Assembly (NCBI RefSeq): GCF_009905375.1
Contig: NW_027417584.1
Span: forward strand, 1-64,000
Length of the DNA: 64,000 nt
Direction of reading: 5' to 3'
From: Apium graveolens
Lineage: Eukaryota; Streptophyta; Magnoliopsida; Apiales; Apiaceae
Below, in pieces: positions 23,382 to 34,400 of this stretch (its first letter is position 1; each line of letters starts with the position of its first letter). The translations under genes and the position numbers were made by a program. Below the pieces are notes generated by a model. The model was not told the origin of the DNA, did no database searches, and was given only the letters and a program-made list of their open reading frames with translations.

Positions 23382-26300
23382 TTTACACCTTTATTTCTCA
23401 ATACTATCTCTCTCTCCTCTAAAATCTCTATCGGACTCTCTACATAAGACAAATCTGCCTGAAGCTCTATTGGCTCATATTCTATTACATGCCTGGAGTC
23501 TGGATTATATTTCTTAAGCATCGATATGTGAAAAATATTGTGAATGTGCTCCATGTGCGGTGGTAATGCCAACTCGTAAGCTACTTTGCCAACACGCTTT
23601 AAGATCTCAAAAGGTCCGACATATCTTGGACTCAGCTTTCCTTTCTTTCCAAACCTCGTTAGTCCTTTCCACGGTGATACTTTCAGTAATACCAAGCTTC
23701 CTTCTTCAAATTCCATGTCTTTCCTTGACTGATCTGCATATTTCCTCTGACGATCTTGTGCGGCTATCAATCTCTTTTGGATAATTTCAACAATTTCCTT
23801 TGTCTGCTGCACCAATTCAGGTCCGAGTATTTTGTGTTCTCCTACTTCGTCCCAATATACTGGAGATCTACATTTGCATCCATAAAGGGCTTCATAGGGT
23901 GGCATCCCAATGCTGGCGTGATAGCTGTTGTTATAAGCAAACTCTACCAGGGGTAAATGCTCATCCCAACTTCCTTTGAAATCAATAGCACAAACACGTA
24001 ACATGTCCTCGATTGTCTGGATCGTTCTTTCACTTTGGCCGCCCGTCTGCGGGTGATAGGCCGTACTCATATTCAATTTTGTTCCTAAATATTCTTGAAA
24101 ACTCTTCCAAAATCTTGAATTAAATCTTGGATCTCGATCAGATACAATAGACACTGGAACTCCATGACGAACTACAATTTCCTTTAGGTACATATAGACT
24201 AACTTGTCGAGCGAAAATCTTTCATTTATAGGCAGAAAATGAGCTGACTTGGTAAGTCTATCCACTATAACCCAAATGGCATCATGATTAGCCCTTGTCC
24301 TTGGTAATCCAACTATAAAATCCATGGCAATGTGTTCCCATTTCCATTCTGGAATCTCTAATGGCTGTAGCAATCCACTTGGTCTTTGATGCTCTGCTTT
24401 AACTCTCTGACAGGTATAACATTTGCTAATCCATTCCGTAATTTCCCTCTTCATGTCTGGCCATCAATAATTCTTCTTTAAATCTCTATACATCTTGGTA
24501 CTTCCTGGATGGATGGAATACCTTGAATTATGTGCCTCCTGTAGAATTTCATTCTTTAACTTTGTCACCGGTGGAATTCAAATTCTAGATAAAAACCTCA
24601 GAATACCTTGGTTATCTTTCTGCGTGCATAACTCTTCCCCTACCAAACGATTTATATCTTGATCCATTACATCTTCCTGACATTTCTTTATTTTCTCTAA
24701 TAATTCCGGTTGGAAAATCATACTGTACACTTTTACTTCCTCAGGCTTGCTAACTCTAATCTCCAATTCCAATTTCTGAAATTCCTTATATATGTCTTCA
24801 GGTACTGATAACAAATTCAACCTTTCCTTCCGACTCAATGCGTCTGCTACCACGTTCGCTTTACCGGGATGATAATTAATCAAGCAATCATAATCCTAGA
24901 TCAACTATAACCATCTCCTTTGCCTCATATTAAGTTCCTTCTAGGTAAATATATATTTTAAGCTTTTGTGATCCGTGAAAATCTCGCACTTTTCTCCATA
25001 CAAATAATGTCTTCAAATCTTCAAAGCAAAAACTATGGCTGCTAGCTCCAAATCATGAGGAGGATACTTCTGTTCATGTGGTTTCAATTGCCTTGACGCA
25101 TACGCAATTACCTTTTCGTGCTGCATTAGAACACATCCTAATCCTTTGTGAGAAGCATCACTATAAATTACGAAATTCCCTTGATCGTCTGGAAGTGACA
25201 AAACAGGTGCCGTGATCAATCGTCGCTTCAACTCCTGAAAACTTTCCTTGCATTTGTCGTTCCATATAAACTTCTCATTCTTTCGTGTAAGCTTTGTTAA
25301 TGGTGTGGCAATCCTCGAGAAATTTTGAACAAATCGACGATAATATCCCGCCAATCCTAAGAAACTTCTTACCTCGGTGGGTGTTTTTGGTCTCTCCCAA
25401 TTCGTAATTGCCTCGATCTTTGCCGGGTCCACTTTGATCCCTTTATTACTAACTATGTGCCCTAAGAACTGAACTTCCTGTAGCCAAAACTCACACTTCG
25501 AGAATTTAGCATATAACTTCTTTTTCCTTAAAATCTCCAAAGTCGTTCTCACATGTTCCGCATGATCCTCTTCCGTCTTTGAATAGATTAAAATATCATC
25601 TATAAACACAATAACAAACTTATCCAAATACTCCTTGAAAATTCTGTTCATCAGGTCCATAAACGCTGCCGGGGCATTGGTCAATCCAAAAGACATCACT
25701 AAAAACTCGTAATATCCATACCTTGTTCTGAAAGCTTTCTTAGGTATATCTTCTGGCTTGATCTTTAGTTGATGATATCCTGATCTTAAATCAATTTTGG
25801 AGAAATACTTGGCTCCCTTCAATTGGTCGAACAGATCGTCAATTCTGGGTAACAGATACTTGTTCTTGATCGTAAGCTTGTTGAGCTCCCTATAGTCAAT
25901 ACACAGTCTCATGCTTCCATCTTTCTTCTTCACAAATAATACCGGGGCTCCCCACGGGGATATACTGTTTCTGATTACTCCTTTTTCTAACAGCTCTTGC
26001 AATTGCTTCGCTAGCTCTTTCATCTCAACATGAGCCATTCTGTACGGGGCCTTGGATACTGGTTCTGTTCCGGGTGCTAAGTCGATCGCAAATTCAATTT
26101 CTCTATCTAGAGGAAGTCCTGGTAACTCGTCAGGAAATACGTCTAGAAATTCATTCACAACTGGAATATCTTCAAGTTTTGTTGGTTCTTGACTTCTGTC
26201 AATCACATATGCCATGAAATGCTCACATCCTTGTCGTAGTAACTTCTTGGCTTGAATCATCGTTAAGAACTTCTTTACTTGTTTTTGACCCTTGAACGTT

Positions 26301-26757
26301 ACTATCCTTTCGTCTGGCGTTTTCACCATTACCTTCTTATTTCGACAATCTATCTGGGCATCGTGCCTAGATAACCAATCCATCCCTAATATAACGTCAA
26401 ATTCTCCTAACTTAAATAGTATCAAATCTACACAAAACTTACTACCAGAAATCTCAACCTCACAATTCCCACAAACTTGATTCACAGTTACACGCTCTTG
26501 GTTTGCTAATTCCACAGTCATTATTTCATTTAAATACTCTATTGGACAAGTTAACTTGCTAACAAAATCTTGTGAAACAAACGATCGAGTTGCTCCCGAA
26601 TCTATTAACACTTTGGCACATAAAGAATTCACATTGAGCGTACCTGCCACAACATTTGTATCCTGGATAGCATCCTTCACTGACATGTCAAAAACTCTAG
26701 CCCTTGGAGTCTCATTCACTGTTGGGGTAGACCCCATAATCCTCAATGTATTATTGA
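23369..26757 (-). pseudogene. Gypsy C pol: protease, RT, RNase H, integrase
   Basis: Polyprotein that would mature Gag, copy the RNA and integrate the cDNA. In the largest open piece (26953-25013), protease has DSGATRSFV near codon 118. RT runs from about codon 285 with [10 protein letters not shown] and the catalytic [10 protein letters not shown] near codon 450. RNase H begins [13 protein letters not shown] near codon 597. Integrase (24454-23369) has a C..C zinc end (CYTCQRVKAEH), DFIVGLP, SDRDPRF and YHPQTGGQSERT, giving D,D,E. Then come GPFEILKRVGK and a chromodomain cut after VLRNK. In-frame stops at 25013, 24941, 24905, 24896, 24578 and near 24468 break it. Most replace Trp or Gln codons. 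The frame itself is otherwise kept. Confidence 0.92.
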
Positions 26758-27907
26758 CTGGGGCTGGTGTCTTGCAATCCCTGGCCATATGTCCTGGCTT
26801 TCCATATTTGAAGCACGTAAATCCAATGACGGGAACCTGCACTGCTGGATTCCGGATAGGTTGATCCTTATTTGCTGGCTCTCTTGCTGGCTGATTTCGG
26901 CACTCCCTCGAATAGTGCCCTTTCTGATTACATTTGAAACATACCATGTTCAACTTGTTACAAACTCCCCCATGCTTTTTTCCATAAACTTAACAATCTG
27001 GAAAAGTTAATCTCAACTGATTCGGCTGATTCACATTAGCTGGACGGTTGCCCTGGCCTCCGTCTCCTGCATTTTGTCTCCTGAAATTAAAATTTCTCCC
27101 TGGCTGAAACTTTCCCTTCTTAAAATTTGGAAACTTCCCTGGTTGTGACTGACCCTCACTTCCCTCAACTTTCCTTTTCTTGCTTTCCTTTTCCTTCTGG
27201 AACATCTCACTCTCTGTCTCTGCGATCATAGCCTTCTGTACTACTCCTGCATAGGTATCCAATTCAAAAATGGCTACCTTCCCTCTGATTCATGGTTTCA
27301 AACCTTGCTGAAATCTTTTAGCTTTATTCCTGTCAGTATCCACATACGACGGTACATACCTTGACAATTCCTCAAACTTACCCTCATAATCTGTTACCGA
27401 CATGTTCCCTTGCTTCAATTCTAAAAACTTCAGCTCCATTTGATCCTGAACAAACTGAGGAAAATATTTTTCTAAAAACAATTCCTTAAACCTTTCCCAA
27501 GTAATAACATCTGTGCCTTCCAATGTCTTCACCATTTCCCACCAATAGGTGGCTTCATTCTTCAGATAGTAACTTGCAAACTCAACCTTCTGTTCCTCCT
27601 TTACTTTCACTAAGGCAAATGCCTTCTCTATTTCCTTTAACCACACATTTGCTTCAACTGGCTCTAAAGAACCCTTGAATTCTGGTGGGTTTACTGCCTG
27701 AAAAGTTTTAAAAGTTACCTGGGGGTTGATCTGTCTTTGTTGTTGTTGTGCCAGGTGAACTGTTTGTTGGGCCAAGATTTGAAGAATCTGGGCTATTACT
27801 GGGTCTATGGGTCCTGGGTTCACATTTGGGTTCGTATCATCTTGGTTGTTATTGTTGTTGGTTTCTTCATTCTGGGTGTTGGTGCGGGTATTTATTCTGG
27901 GTGGCAT
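26758..27907 (-). pseudogene. Gypsy C gag with two CCHC knuckles
   Basis: Capsid/nucleocapsid protein. I chose the start at 27907 (MPPRINTRTNTQNEE) because it matches the usual Met-Pro-Pro-Arg start of this lineage; an upstream Met at 27949 is in frame. A Gln-rich stretch is followed by the Retrotrans_gag core (PPEFKGSLEPVEANVWLKEI, TYWWEMVK, WERFKELFLEKYFP). In-frame stops lie at 27290 (probably CGA to TGA) and 26990 (probably CAA to TAA). Knuckle 1 is [14 protein letters not shown], intact. Knuckle 2 is [14 protein letters not shown], with Tyr in place of the second Cys. Gag and pol appear to share one frame. Confidence 0.9.
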
Positions 27908-27949
27908 TTTCTGTAAAGAATTAAACAACTTATTCAGCTTTTGAATCAA

Positions 27950-28353
27950 ATCTTTGTATAAAAGAAAAGTTTTGTAAAATAGAGGTATCTCTTTTTGAAA
28001 ATAGTTGTAACTAAGTAAATTGCATGCTTCTTTACAGAATATAAACAGTCATGGAAAACAAGGTACACGGTATCACAGAGTATAACTGGTGCATTAAATA
28101 AGGCAAAGTAAAACAGGTGTGATAAAGTAAATGATAGTGCTGGAAAGGAAAAAGATACTGATATATATAGATCAAAAGTTTTAGGTAGTACAAGCGTAAA
28201 GACGCTTCGGAAGTAAAAGCAAAAAGGGTACAATAACCTACTCACTAGTCAGCATAGCTAGTCTATAAATATAATTCAAAAGTCTACTGATACACACTAC
28301 ACACTACTGTACATACTATATAACCATAACCACACTGCGCAGCATCTCCATCT
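27950..28353 (-). other. Gypsy C spacer between leader frame and gag
   Basis: About 400 bp of AT-rich sequence without a coding signal that I can recognise. The open frame at 27946-28245 has no similarity to gag. Confidence 0.5.
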
Positions 28354-28878
28354 CTAAATCTCTGGCTCTGGCAAATCTGGACCTCCAATCTCCTCAAGCT
28401 CCTCTAGAACCCAGTTAGCCCACTCCACTAAGAAATCCGGAGTGATGTCCTCATGTGTAGCCTCAGTAATCCTCACAGCAGCTGCTCTACGAAACGCCTG
28501 GAGCCTCTCCCTAAGTCGCCTCTCACCACTCCCCATCTCTCTGGTACGCATGATATGCAATAACTCCTGGATCTGATCCTGTAGGAATCGCTGCTCCATA
28601 AGGCAAGCCTCAAACTGATGATATGGGACAGGATAGGAAGAGAACTGGAAAGGTACTCCTGTGACTGAATGACTAGTAAAGCCTGAATCAGCAGGTGGGG
28701 GTCCTCTGACAGGTGGCCTCATGCCTGGAGGTGGAATAGCCTGCAGTGGTACGGGCTGCAACACAGGTGGAGGTAGTATAGCCAGCACTGGTGGAACAAC
28801 AGGACGTGGATCCGAAGACGGCACTCCAACTCAAGGCTCTGAATGATTAGCTGATACAGAAATAAAAGAGTCGACCAT
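28354..28878 (-). pseudogene. Gypsy C upstream reading frame (ORF0), proline-rich
   Basis: A reading frame of about 174 codons between the primer site and gag, in element sense. It begins at 28878 (MVDSFISVSANHSEP), has one in-frame TGA near 28833, then a Pro-rich half (PVVPPVLAILPPPVLQPVPL, IPPPGMRPPVRGPPP). An Arg/Glu-rich helical half follows (MEQRFLQDQIQELLHIM, RRLRERLQAFRRAAAVRI, FLVEWANWVLEELEEIG). I do not recognise a domain. A decayed relative stands at the same place in gypsy B (34192-34350: ATGGTAGAT start, then a shifted PSPVLMALPS). Extra frames upstream of gag are known in some plant gypsy lineages (Ogre/Retand), but this product is unassigned. Confidence 0.65.
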
Positions 28879-29060
28879 CGCTGCTATCTGAAATTATATC
28901 CCAATATAAGAATCTCGAACCACAACGCGAATTATACTACTACTGGTTATACCGTAACACTCAACTTCTCAACGTTCTATCATTCTATTCCTTACTTCTA
29001 ATCCTAACCCTCTACCCATTCCCGTCAACCTAGGCTTGTGTCAGTGAATTATAACCTGTA

Positions 29061-29072
29061 GCTTTGATACCA
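29061..29072 (-). promoter_or_regulatory. Gypsy C primer binding site
   Basis: TGGTATCAAAGC on the minus strand lies four bases inside the 5' LTR end at 29077. It is an initiator-Met-type primer site with one G-to-A difference from A and B. Confidence 0.88.
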
Positions 29073-29076
29073 AACC

Positions 29077-32000
29077 TGTGGCGCCCTCCAAACCCGGGTC
29101 AGAAGTTTGGGGTCCACACACACACACACATCTTATTTATAACCTACTTATAACAATAATAAAGATAACAATAATATGCAGTGACCCTATTTACCAACTA
29201 CCACGGATTGCAACAGGTTAAAGTATGCACACAAGCCACACATCTACTTATATTACATATCGTTCAAATCCCAACCATTCAAACTCAAACTGAGTACTAA
29301 ACTTTATTACAAACTTTTACAGACTTAAATTATTCCAAAAGAAGCCTACTAGCTCAGCCTTCTCAACCTGAACCCCTAGCTCTCGCGCTGGACTGGGGAT
29401 CCTCGTTACCAACTGGTTCCTTTTTAGTTGGAAAGAATATAAACAACATCGCACAAACGAGCTAACTAGCTCAGCAAGTCACAATGACAAAACTGAGAAT
29501 AATGATCATCAGGTGAACATGATTATGATATCAAGTGAACAATGGATTATGATTTAGAATTGGATATTATACTTTTAATTTAAAAACCAAGGTTAGGCTG
29601 CTGATCAGTCACGCACTAACCCCGAGTAAGGCACACAACATTGCTCTAACTACTGGATCCAAGGCACACATTGGCCTAACTTGACCATTATATGGTCTGA
29701 CCACGAATCTGGTCCACAATTTTATAAAAAAAATTCAATTCTAACATAATAACATAATAAGCAATAATAAACAATAATCAGAATCATTAACAACAATGAG
29801 TGTTTAACAATGAAAGGGTTTCAATCCTTGTAAGGATCAATAAGATAATTTAAAAGCTTGGATGCTGGTATTGAAAGAATTGGATAACAAAGGAATCAAC
29901 ATTTAAGGGTTTCAAAGATTTGGGCTTTTAAAGCATAGGATACAATGTTTGAGTATATAATTAACTCAGTTTAGTGTTTGGAATTTTGTTTGCATGTATT
30001 TGTGGAGTAGTATCGTATACTTGAGGTTTGTGTTTGGGTATACAACAATCAATGGTCTAGAAAGAATAAGGTTCATGGCTCAAGATCAATAACTGGAATC
30101 AGGTTTTAGGTTTCTGTGCTTCAAAGCACTTGCAATATCACAAGATTATCAAGTACTACAATATCTCGAGAAAGTTCAGAACACTTGCCTAGTACTAGCT
30201 TACTATTCTGCACTGACTTCCAATCACAATCGTCTTACTCCTCAACTACCTGTTTCCCTTTCCTACGCCTTGCCTCTTCTGCTCACATATCATAAACATC
30301 TATCAATAATAGACTCATAGAGTTCTATTCAACACATACTTCTGTCTACCCTTCGTTTTACCCAAATCCGATTAACAGATTGAAAGTTATGCAATAATCA
30401 AGTAAACACTGAATATATAGACTGATAGTCAATCAACAAGTCACATATAGCACATAATACATCACGTAATCAATGATATATTATTTATAAAGAAGTCTCG
30501 GGTCATAAATAGGCTTTCTGATATTTAAAATGATTTTTAAAACATTTTTCGGAATTAAAACGGGTCGTTGGATCAATTTCGGAATAATAAACAGGGTTCG
30601 GTTGGACAATTCTGGCTCCGAAACAATTTTATACTAATTATCGAGCCTTGGAAATAATTTAGAATAATATTTTAAAGCTCGAAACTATTTTTCGGAATTT
30701 TTAAATCATTTTTAAGTAATTATATCTAATTAAATAATTAATTAAAATCAATTAATAATTAATTAAATCAATTAATAAATTAATTTACAAATTAATTGAC
30801 CAATTAATCGATTAAAAATTAACTGAAATTAATTAACTAATTAATTCAGATTTATTTTTGAATTAAAAATAATTTTCGAAATTAAAATAATAATTTTCAA
30901 AATTTTCAGAAATTAAAAATGATTTTTTATAATAAAAATAAATAGGAAATATGATTTTTAAACATTTTATAAACAGGAATCCTATTTTTGAAAACTTTGC
31001 AAACTATAGGGACTAAACTTCACCATCTTCAAAAATACAGGGACTAAACTGCAATTTTGCAGTTTCAGTCGCCGGAAAATCGGGGGTGGCCGGAGAAGAC
31101 GATCTCGGCGTCCTCACCCCACCAACACCTCCAGATCAACACTACACAACACCAGGAACTTGTTCATGCATTCAAAACATTCTAATCATCCCTGTTCTGG
31201 CCGAAAATTGGCCAAGAACATCGCTGGTTTCCGGCGAACATCGTAAATCTTTAAAACACAACTCCCTTCGATTCAAGCATCCTCTGTTAACGAGCTATAT
31301 ATCAATCGATTGCAAATTTTATAAGGAACACAACCCACTATAAATCAACAGCTAATAACCCCTGAATCAAAAAACCCCCAAATTTCAATTGAAAACATTC
31401 ATACGGGTTATAAACCCTAATTTTGAAATTCGAAAATTAAACCCACTTTTGAGCATGTTATTGAACTCCAAATCAGACGTATGACATATGAAAATCATCA
31501 GGAAAACAAGCTCTACAACATGCAATCATCAAATCATACAAACAATCATCCGAACAAAAATTCATATTTTTAATAAAATAAATTCGAAATTAAATAAATT
31601 TTCAGAAAATAAGCCTTTGATTCTGCAATGAAACAAATCTCAGAATCTGATAGAACACCTCAAATCCTTCGTTTTGGTTACTCAAGCTTTGAAAACAGAG
31701 ATTGGTAACGCCTTCGTTTTGCTGTTTGATTCTTAGAACAGTTTATGTAATTAGGGTGTTTTTCTGAAAATTATAAAATTAACTATCTGCAAATGATTTT
31801 GATACGAAATAAAATACGGAAAAAGGCTATTTATAATTACGGAAAATTAGTATCCCGTTGGATCATTCCGGATATAAAACGGTACGTTTATTTATAAAAA
31901 CTGATCCAAACGGTATCGGTTTTCGGGATAATTATCCAAATCAGTATAATTTGTACTGCGGTCTTGGTCACAGCGCCTGGTTACACGTACTACGAAGTGA

Positions 32001-32514
32001 TAATTGGGATAGTTTAATAAAAAGCTCCCGTTTATCGAAAATACGGGTTTTATTGATTTACCGAAACGAATATTGTATCGAAAATATTGCGCCGGGACCC
32101 GCGCAGAATAAACCGTACGCCGGATTGAAAAAGTCGAAACATGGAATATGCTCGGAATATTACAATTAGGTTAGGAAGGAGTTCTCGGAAGAGTTTCGGG
32201 TTCCAAAAACGTAACAACGGTTGACGTCAGTTCGTTCCCGTTTTTATAAAATAGATTTTAAATACTCGGAAAAAGATTTTATAAATTTCATATGATCCTT
32301 ATAAATCCATAAATCAACATAAAAATAATTAAGAAAATATGACAATTATCTATGTTTTATTTTGGACATATAAAAATTAAAATACACAATTAATATTATT
32401 TTTGAATAACCAAGTACAGATAACATTTAACAATTAACTCACAAAATAGATACTGAACACACATAATAATTATTTAATAGCAAAATAATTACACGATATA
32501 TCCTGGATATTACA
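29077..32514 (-). repeat. Gypsy C 5' LTR (3438 bp)
   Basis: Second copy of the C LTR, TGTGGCGCCCTCC...GGATATTACA on the plus strand. Its part next to the primer site (29077 to roughly 29750) is related in sequence to the end of the B LTR read in reverse, including the TGATCAGTCACGCACTAACC block. The rest is specific to C. Confidence 0.92.
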
Positions 32515-32519
32515 ACGTG
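32515..32519. repeat. Target site duplication of gypsy C, right copy (ACGTG)
   Basis: Second copy of ACGTG. Gypsy B LTR sequence (AACCCTAACTGATGCC) resumes directly after it. Confidence 0.92.
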
Positions 32520-33998
32520 AACCCTAACTGATGCCGGTATTGCAATACTGTATGTGTTATGAGTCGGATTTAAATATCGTTGGGTAAGAATTAGTATCGA
32601 GGATATGTCAAGCATACCTAGACGTCTAACGTAGGGTATTTCGACCCTGTAGGTTATAGTCGGCGGGAACCTGAAAGTGGACGATGGACTAAAGATAACC
32701 TAGTGGTCAGTCGACGAGCTCCGTAGAGTTCCAACAGGAAGACCTGAGTGTCGAAAATCGAATCCAATGGCATCTAGTGGTTGGACGTTAGAGCCTGAGC
32801 AGCAAAGTCGGCTCAGAATTGATCAGTAATAGTTGTAAAGCCTTGTAAGGCAAGTATTTCTGAACTTTTCTTTAAGATATATTACCAATGTTTTCGAACT
32901 GTTTCATAACATATGGCTATTATCAAACATAACTCCTGTTTTATAATACAAGTGCTTTAAACTGTTTAACCTTGTACCCTGATTTTCTTGATTTTGAGCC
33001 ATAAGCCTTACTTTTGTAAATCATCTTTTGTTGATCCTCAGACACCAACCCACACAGATATGATACTACTCCCCAAATGTTTAACTACCAAACACCAAAC
33101 ACTGGAAGAAAATTATTTGAAAACACAGAAACTTTTATAATCCAACCATTCTTTATAACATCAAGGAACTATACCTCGAAAAATCACTATTTGTCTAATA
33201 CCTGATTCTTTTACAGATTGAAAACCGTTTCTTTTACATACCCTAATATACCCTTATGATATCCATGAATTTCCTTACGTTTTATTCAAATGTTTAATCA
33301 TTATTGATTATGATCTTGTTTTATCGAATTATATTGTTTATCATATTGAACTGCTTTAGGATTGGATAGTTTTTATATATATGGACCAGATTCGTGGTCA
33401 GACCATACCAATGATCAAGTTAGGCCAATGAGTGCCTTGGATCCAGTAATTAGAGCAGTGCTGTGTGCTTGCTCGGGGTTAGTGCGTGACTGATCAGCAA
33501 CCTAACCTTGGTTTTAAAACTTAAAATGGATATCCAATTCTAATTATTAGTTAAAAAGAAACTTGATTCCTTTGAATCATCTCATTTGATCATTATTTAA
33601 CCTCAGTTATCATTATCATGACTTGCTGAGCTAGTTAGCTCACCCTTGCGATTCTTTTATATATTTTACAGTTGAAAAGAATATGGATGATAGTGAAGTT
33701 CCTCAGTCCAAAGTGCGGGCTAAGGTTCCAGTCGAGTTGGATCGAGCTAGTAGAAGTTTCATGTGGTAAAGAGATAGTAAAATTGTAAGAATGATTTTAT
33801 TATCAATTGTAAGTTAAATTAGTTGGGATTTGGTATAATGTAATAATTAAGGTTGTAGCTTATTTTCATACTTTAACCTGTTGCGATCCATGGTTTTATG
33901 AAGCAGGGTCATTATAAATAATATTTCTTATACAGGTTGATATATTGTGTTTGTGTTGTGGACCCCAAACTTCTGACCCGGGTTTGGAGGACGCCATA
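32520..33998 (+). repeat. Gypsy B 5' LTR, right part
   Basis: Continues 19822 after removal of gypsy C and matches 41718-43193. It ends ACGCCATA, where the other LTR has ACGCCACA (C-to-T), followed by the primer site. Confidence 0.9.
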
Positions 33999-34001
33999 GG
34001 T

Positions 34002-34013
34002 TGGTATCAGAGC
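34002..34013 (+). promoter_or_regulatory. Gypsy B primer binding site
   Basis: TGGTATCAGAGC lies three bases after the LTR end. The leader after it (CTACAGGTTATAA, then GGGTAGAGGGTTAGGATTAG) is shared with gypsy C. Confidence 0.9.
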
Positions 34014-34400
34014 TACAGGTTATAAGTCATTGAAACAAGCCTAGATTGTCGGGATTGGGTAGAGGGTTAGGATTAGGATTAGGATATAGAAAGCTAAGAC
34101 GTCGTAAGGATGAGTTTGACTATATAGTAGGTCTCCGGCACAGTTCGTGTTTCGATTCGGGAATTCTCAGCTTGCAATGTGATTTCCAGACAATGGCAAT
34201 GGTAGATCCTGATTTCCGTTCGAGGATTGTCATCTTCTCTCAGAATGGATTTGCACCTTGTTCCTTCACCAGTATTAATGGCACTACCTTCTGTTATGAT
34301 GGTTGCACTTCTTCAAGCTATCCTACGCTACTTTTCCATCATTTGATATGAGAATACCTATTTAAGAACCTCCATCTGTTTATTCTTGTTTCACTGGACA
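34014..34400 (+). pseudogene. Gypsy B leader and decayed upstream frame
   Basis: Related to the gypsy C leader and its upstream reading frame. The shared block GGGTAGAGGGTTAGG is followed at 34192 by ATGGCAATGGTAGATCC. In a shifted frame, LVPSPVLMALPSVMMVALLQ parallels the C product's VPPVLAILPPPVLQ. No intact product is encoded. Confidence 0.5.

Larger units (their letters stand above)
19823..32514 (-). mobile_element. Gypsy C: chromovirus with extra leader frame and chimeric 3' end
   Basis: Minus-strand Ty3/gypsy element nested in the 5' LTR of B, with TSD ACGTG. The LTRs are 19823-23255 (3433 bp, 3' LTR) and 29077-32514 (3438 bp, 5' LTR), about 2 percent different by eye. Order in the element: primer site (29061-29072), upstream frame (28878-28354), gag (27907 on), protease, RT, RNase H, integrase and a truncated chromodomain, then a 126-bp copia RNase H fragment abutting the 3' LTR. 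It is the least decayed gypsy here, with about ten in-frame stops but little frameshifting. Confidence 0.93.

Noticed and set aside
34066..34092. GGTTAGGATTAGGATTAGGATA resembling a telomere repeat
   Set aside because: Too short and imperfect, and part of the leader shared by gypsy B and C.
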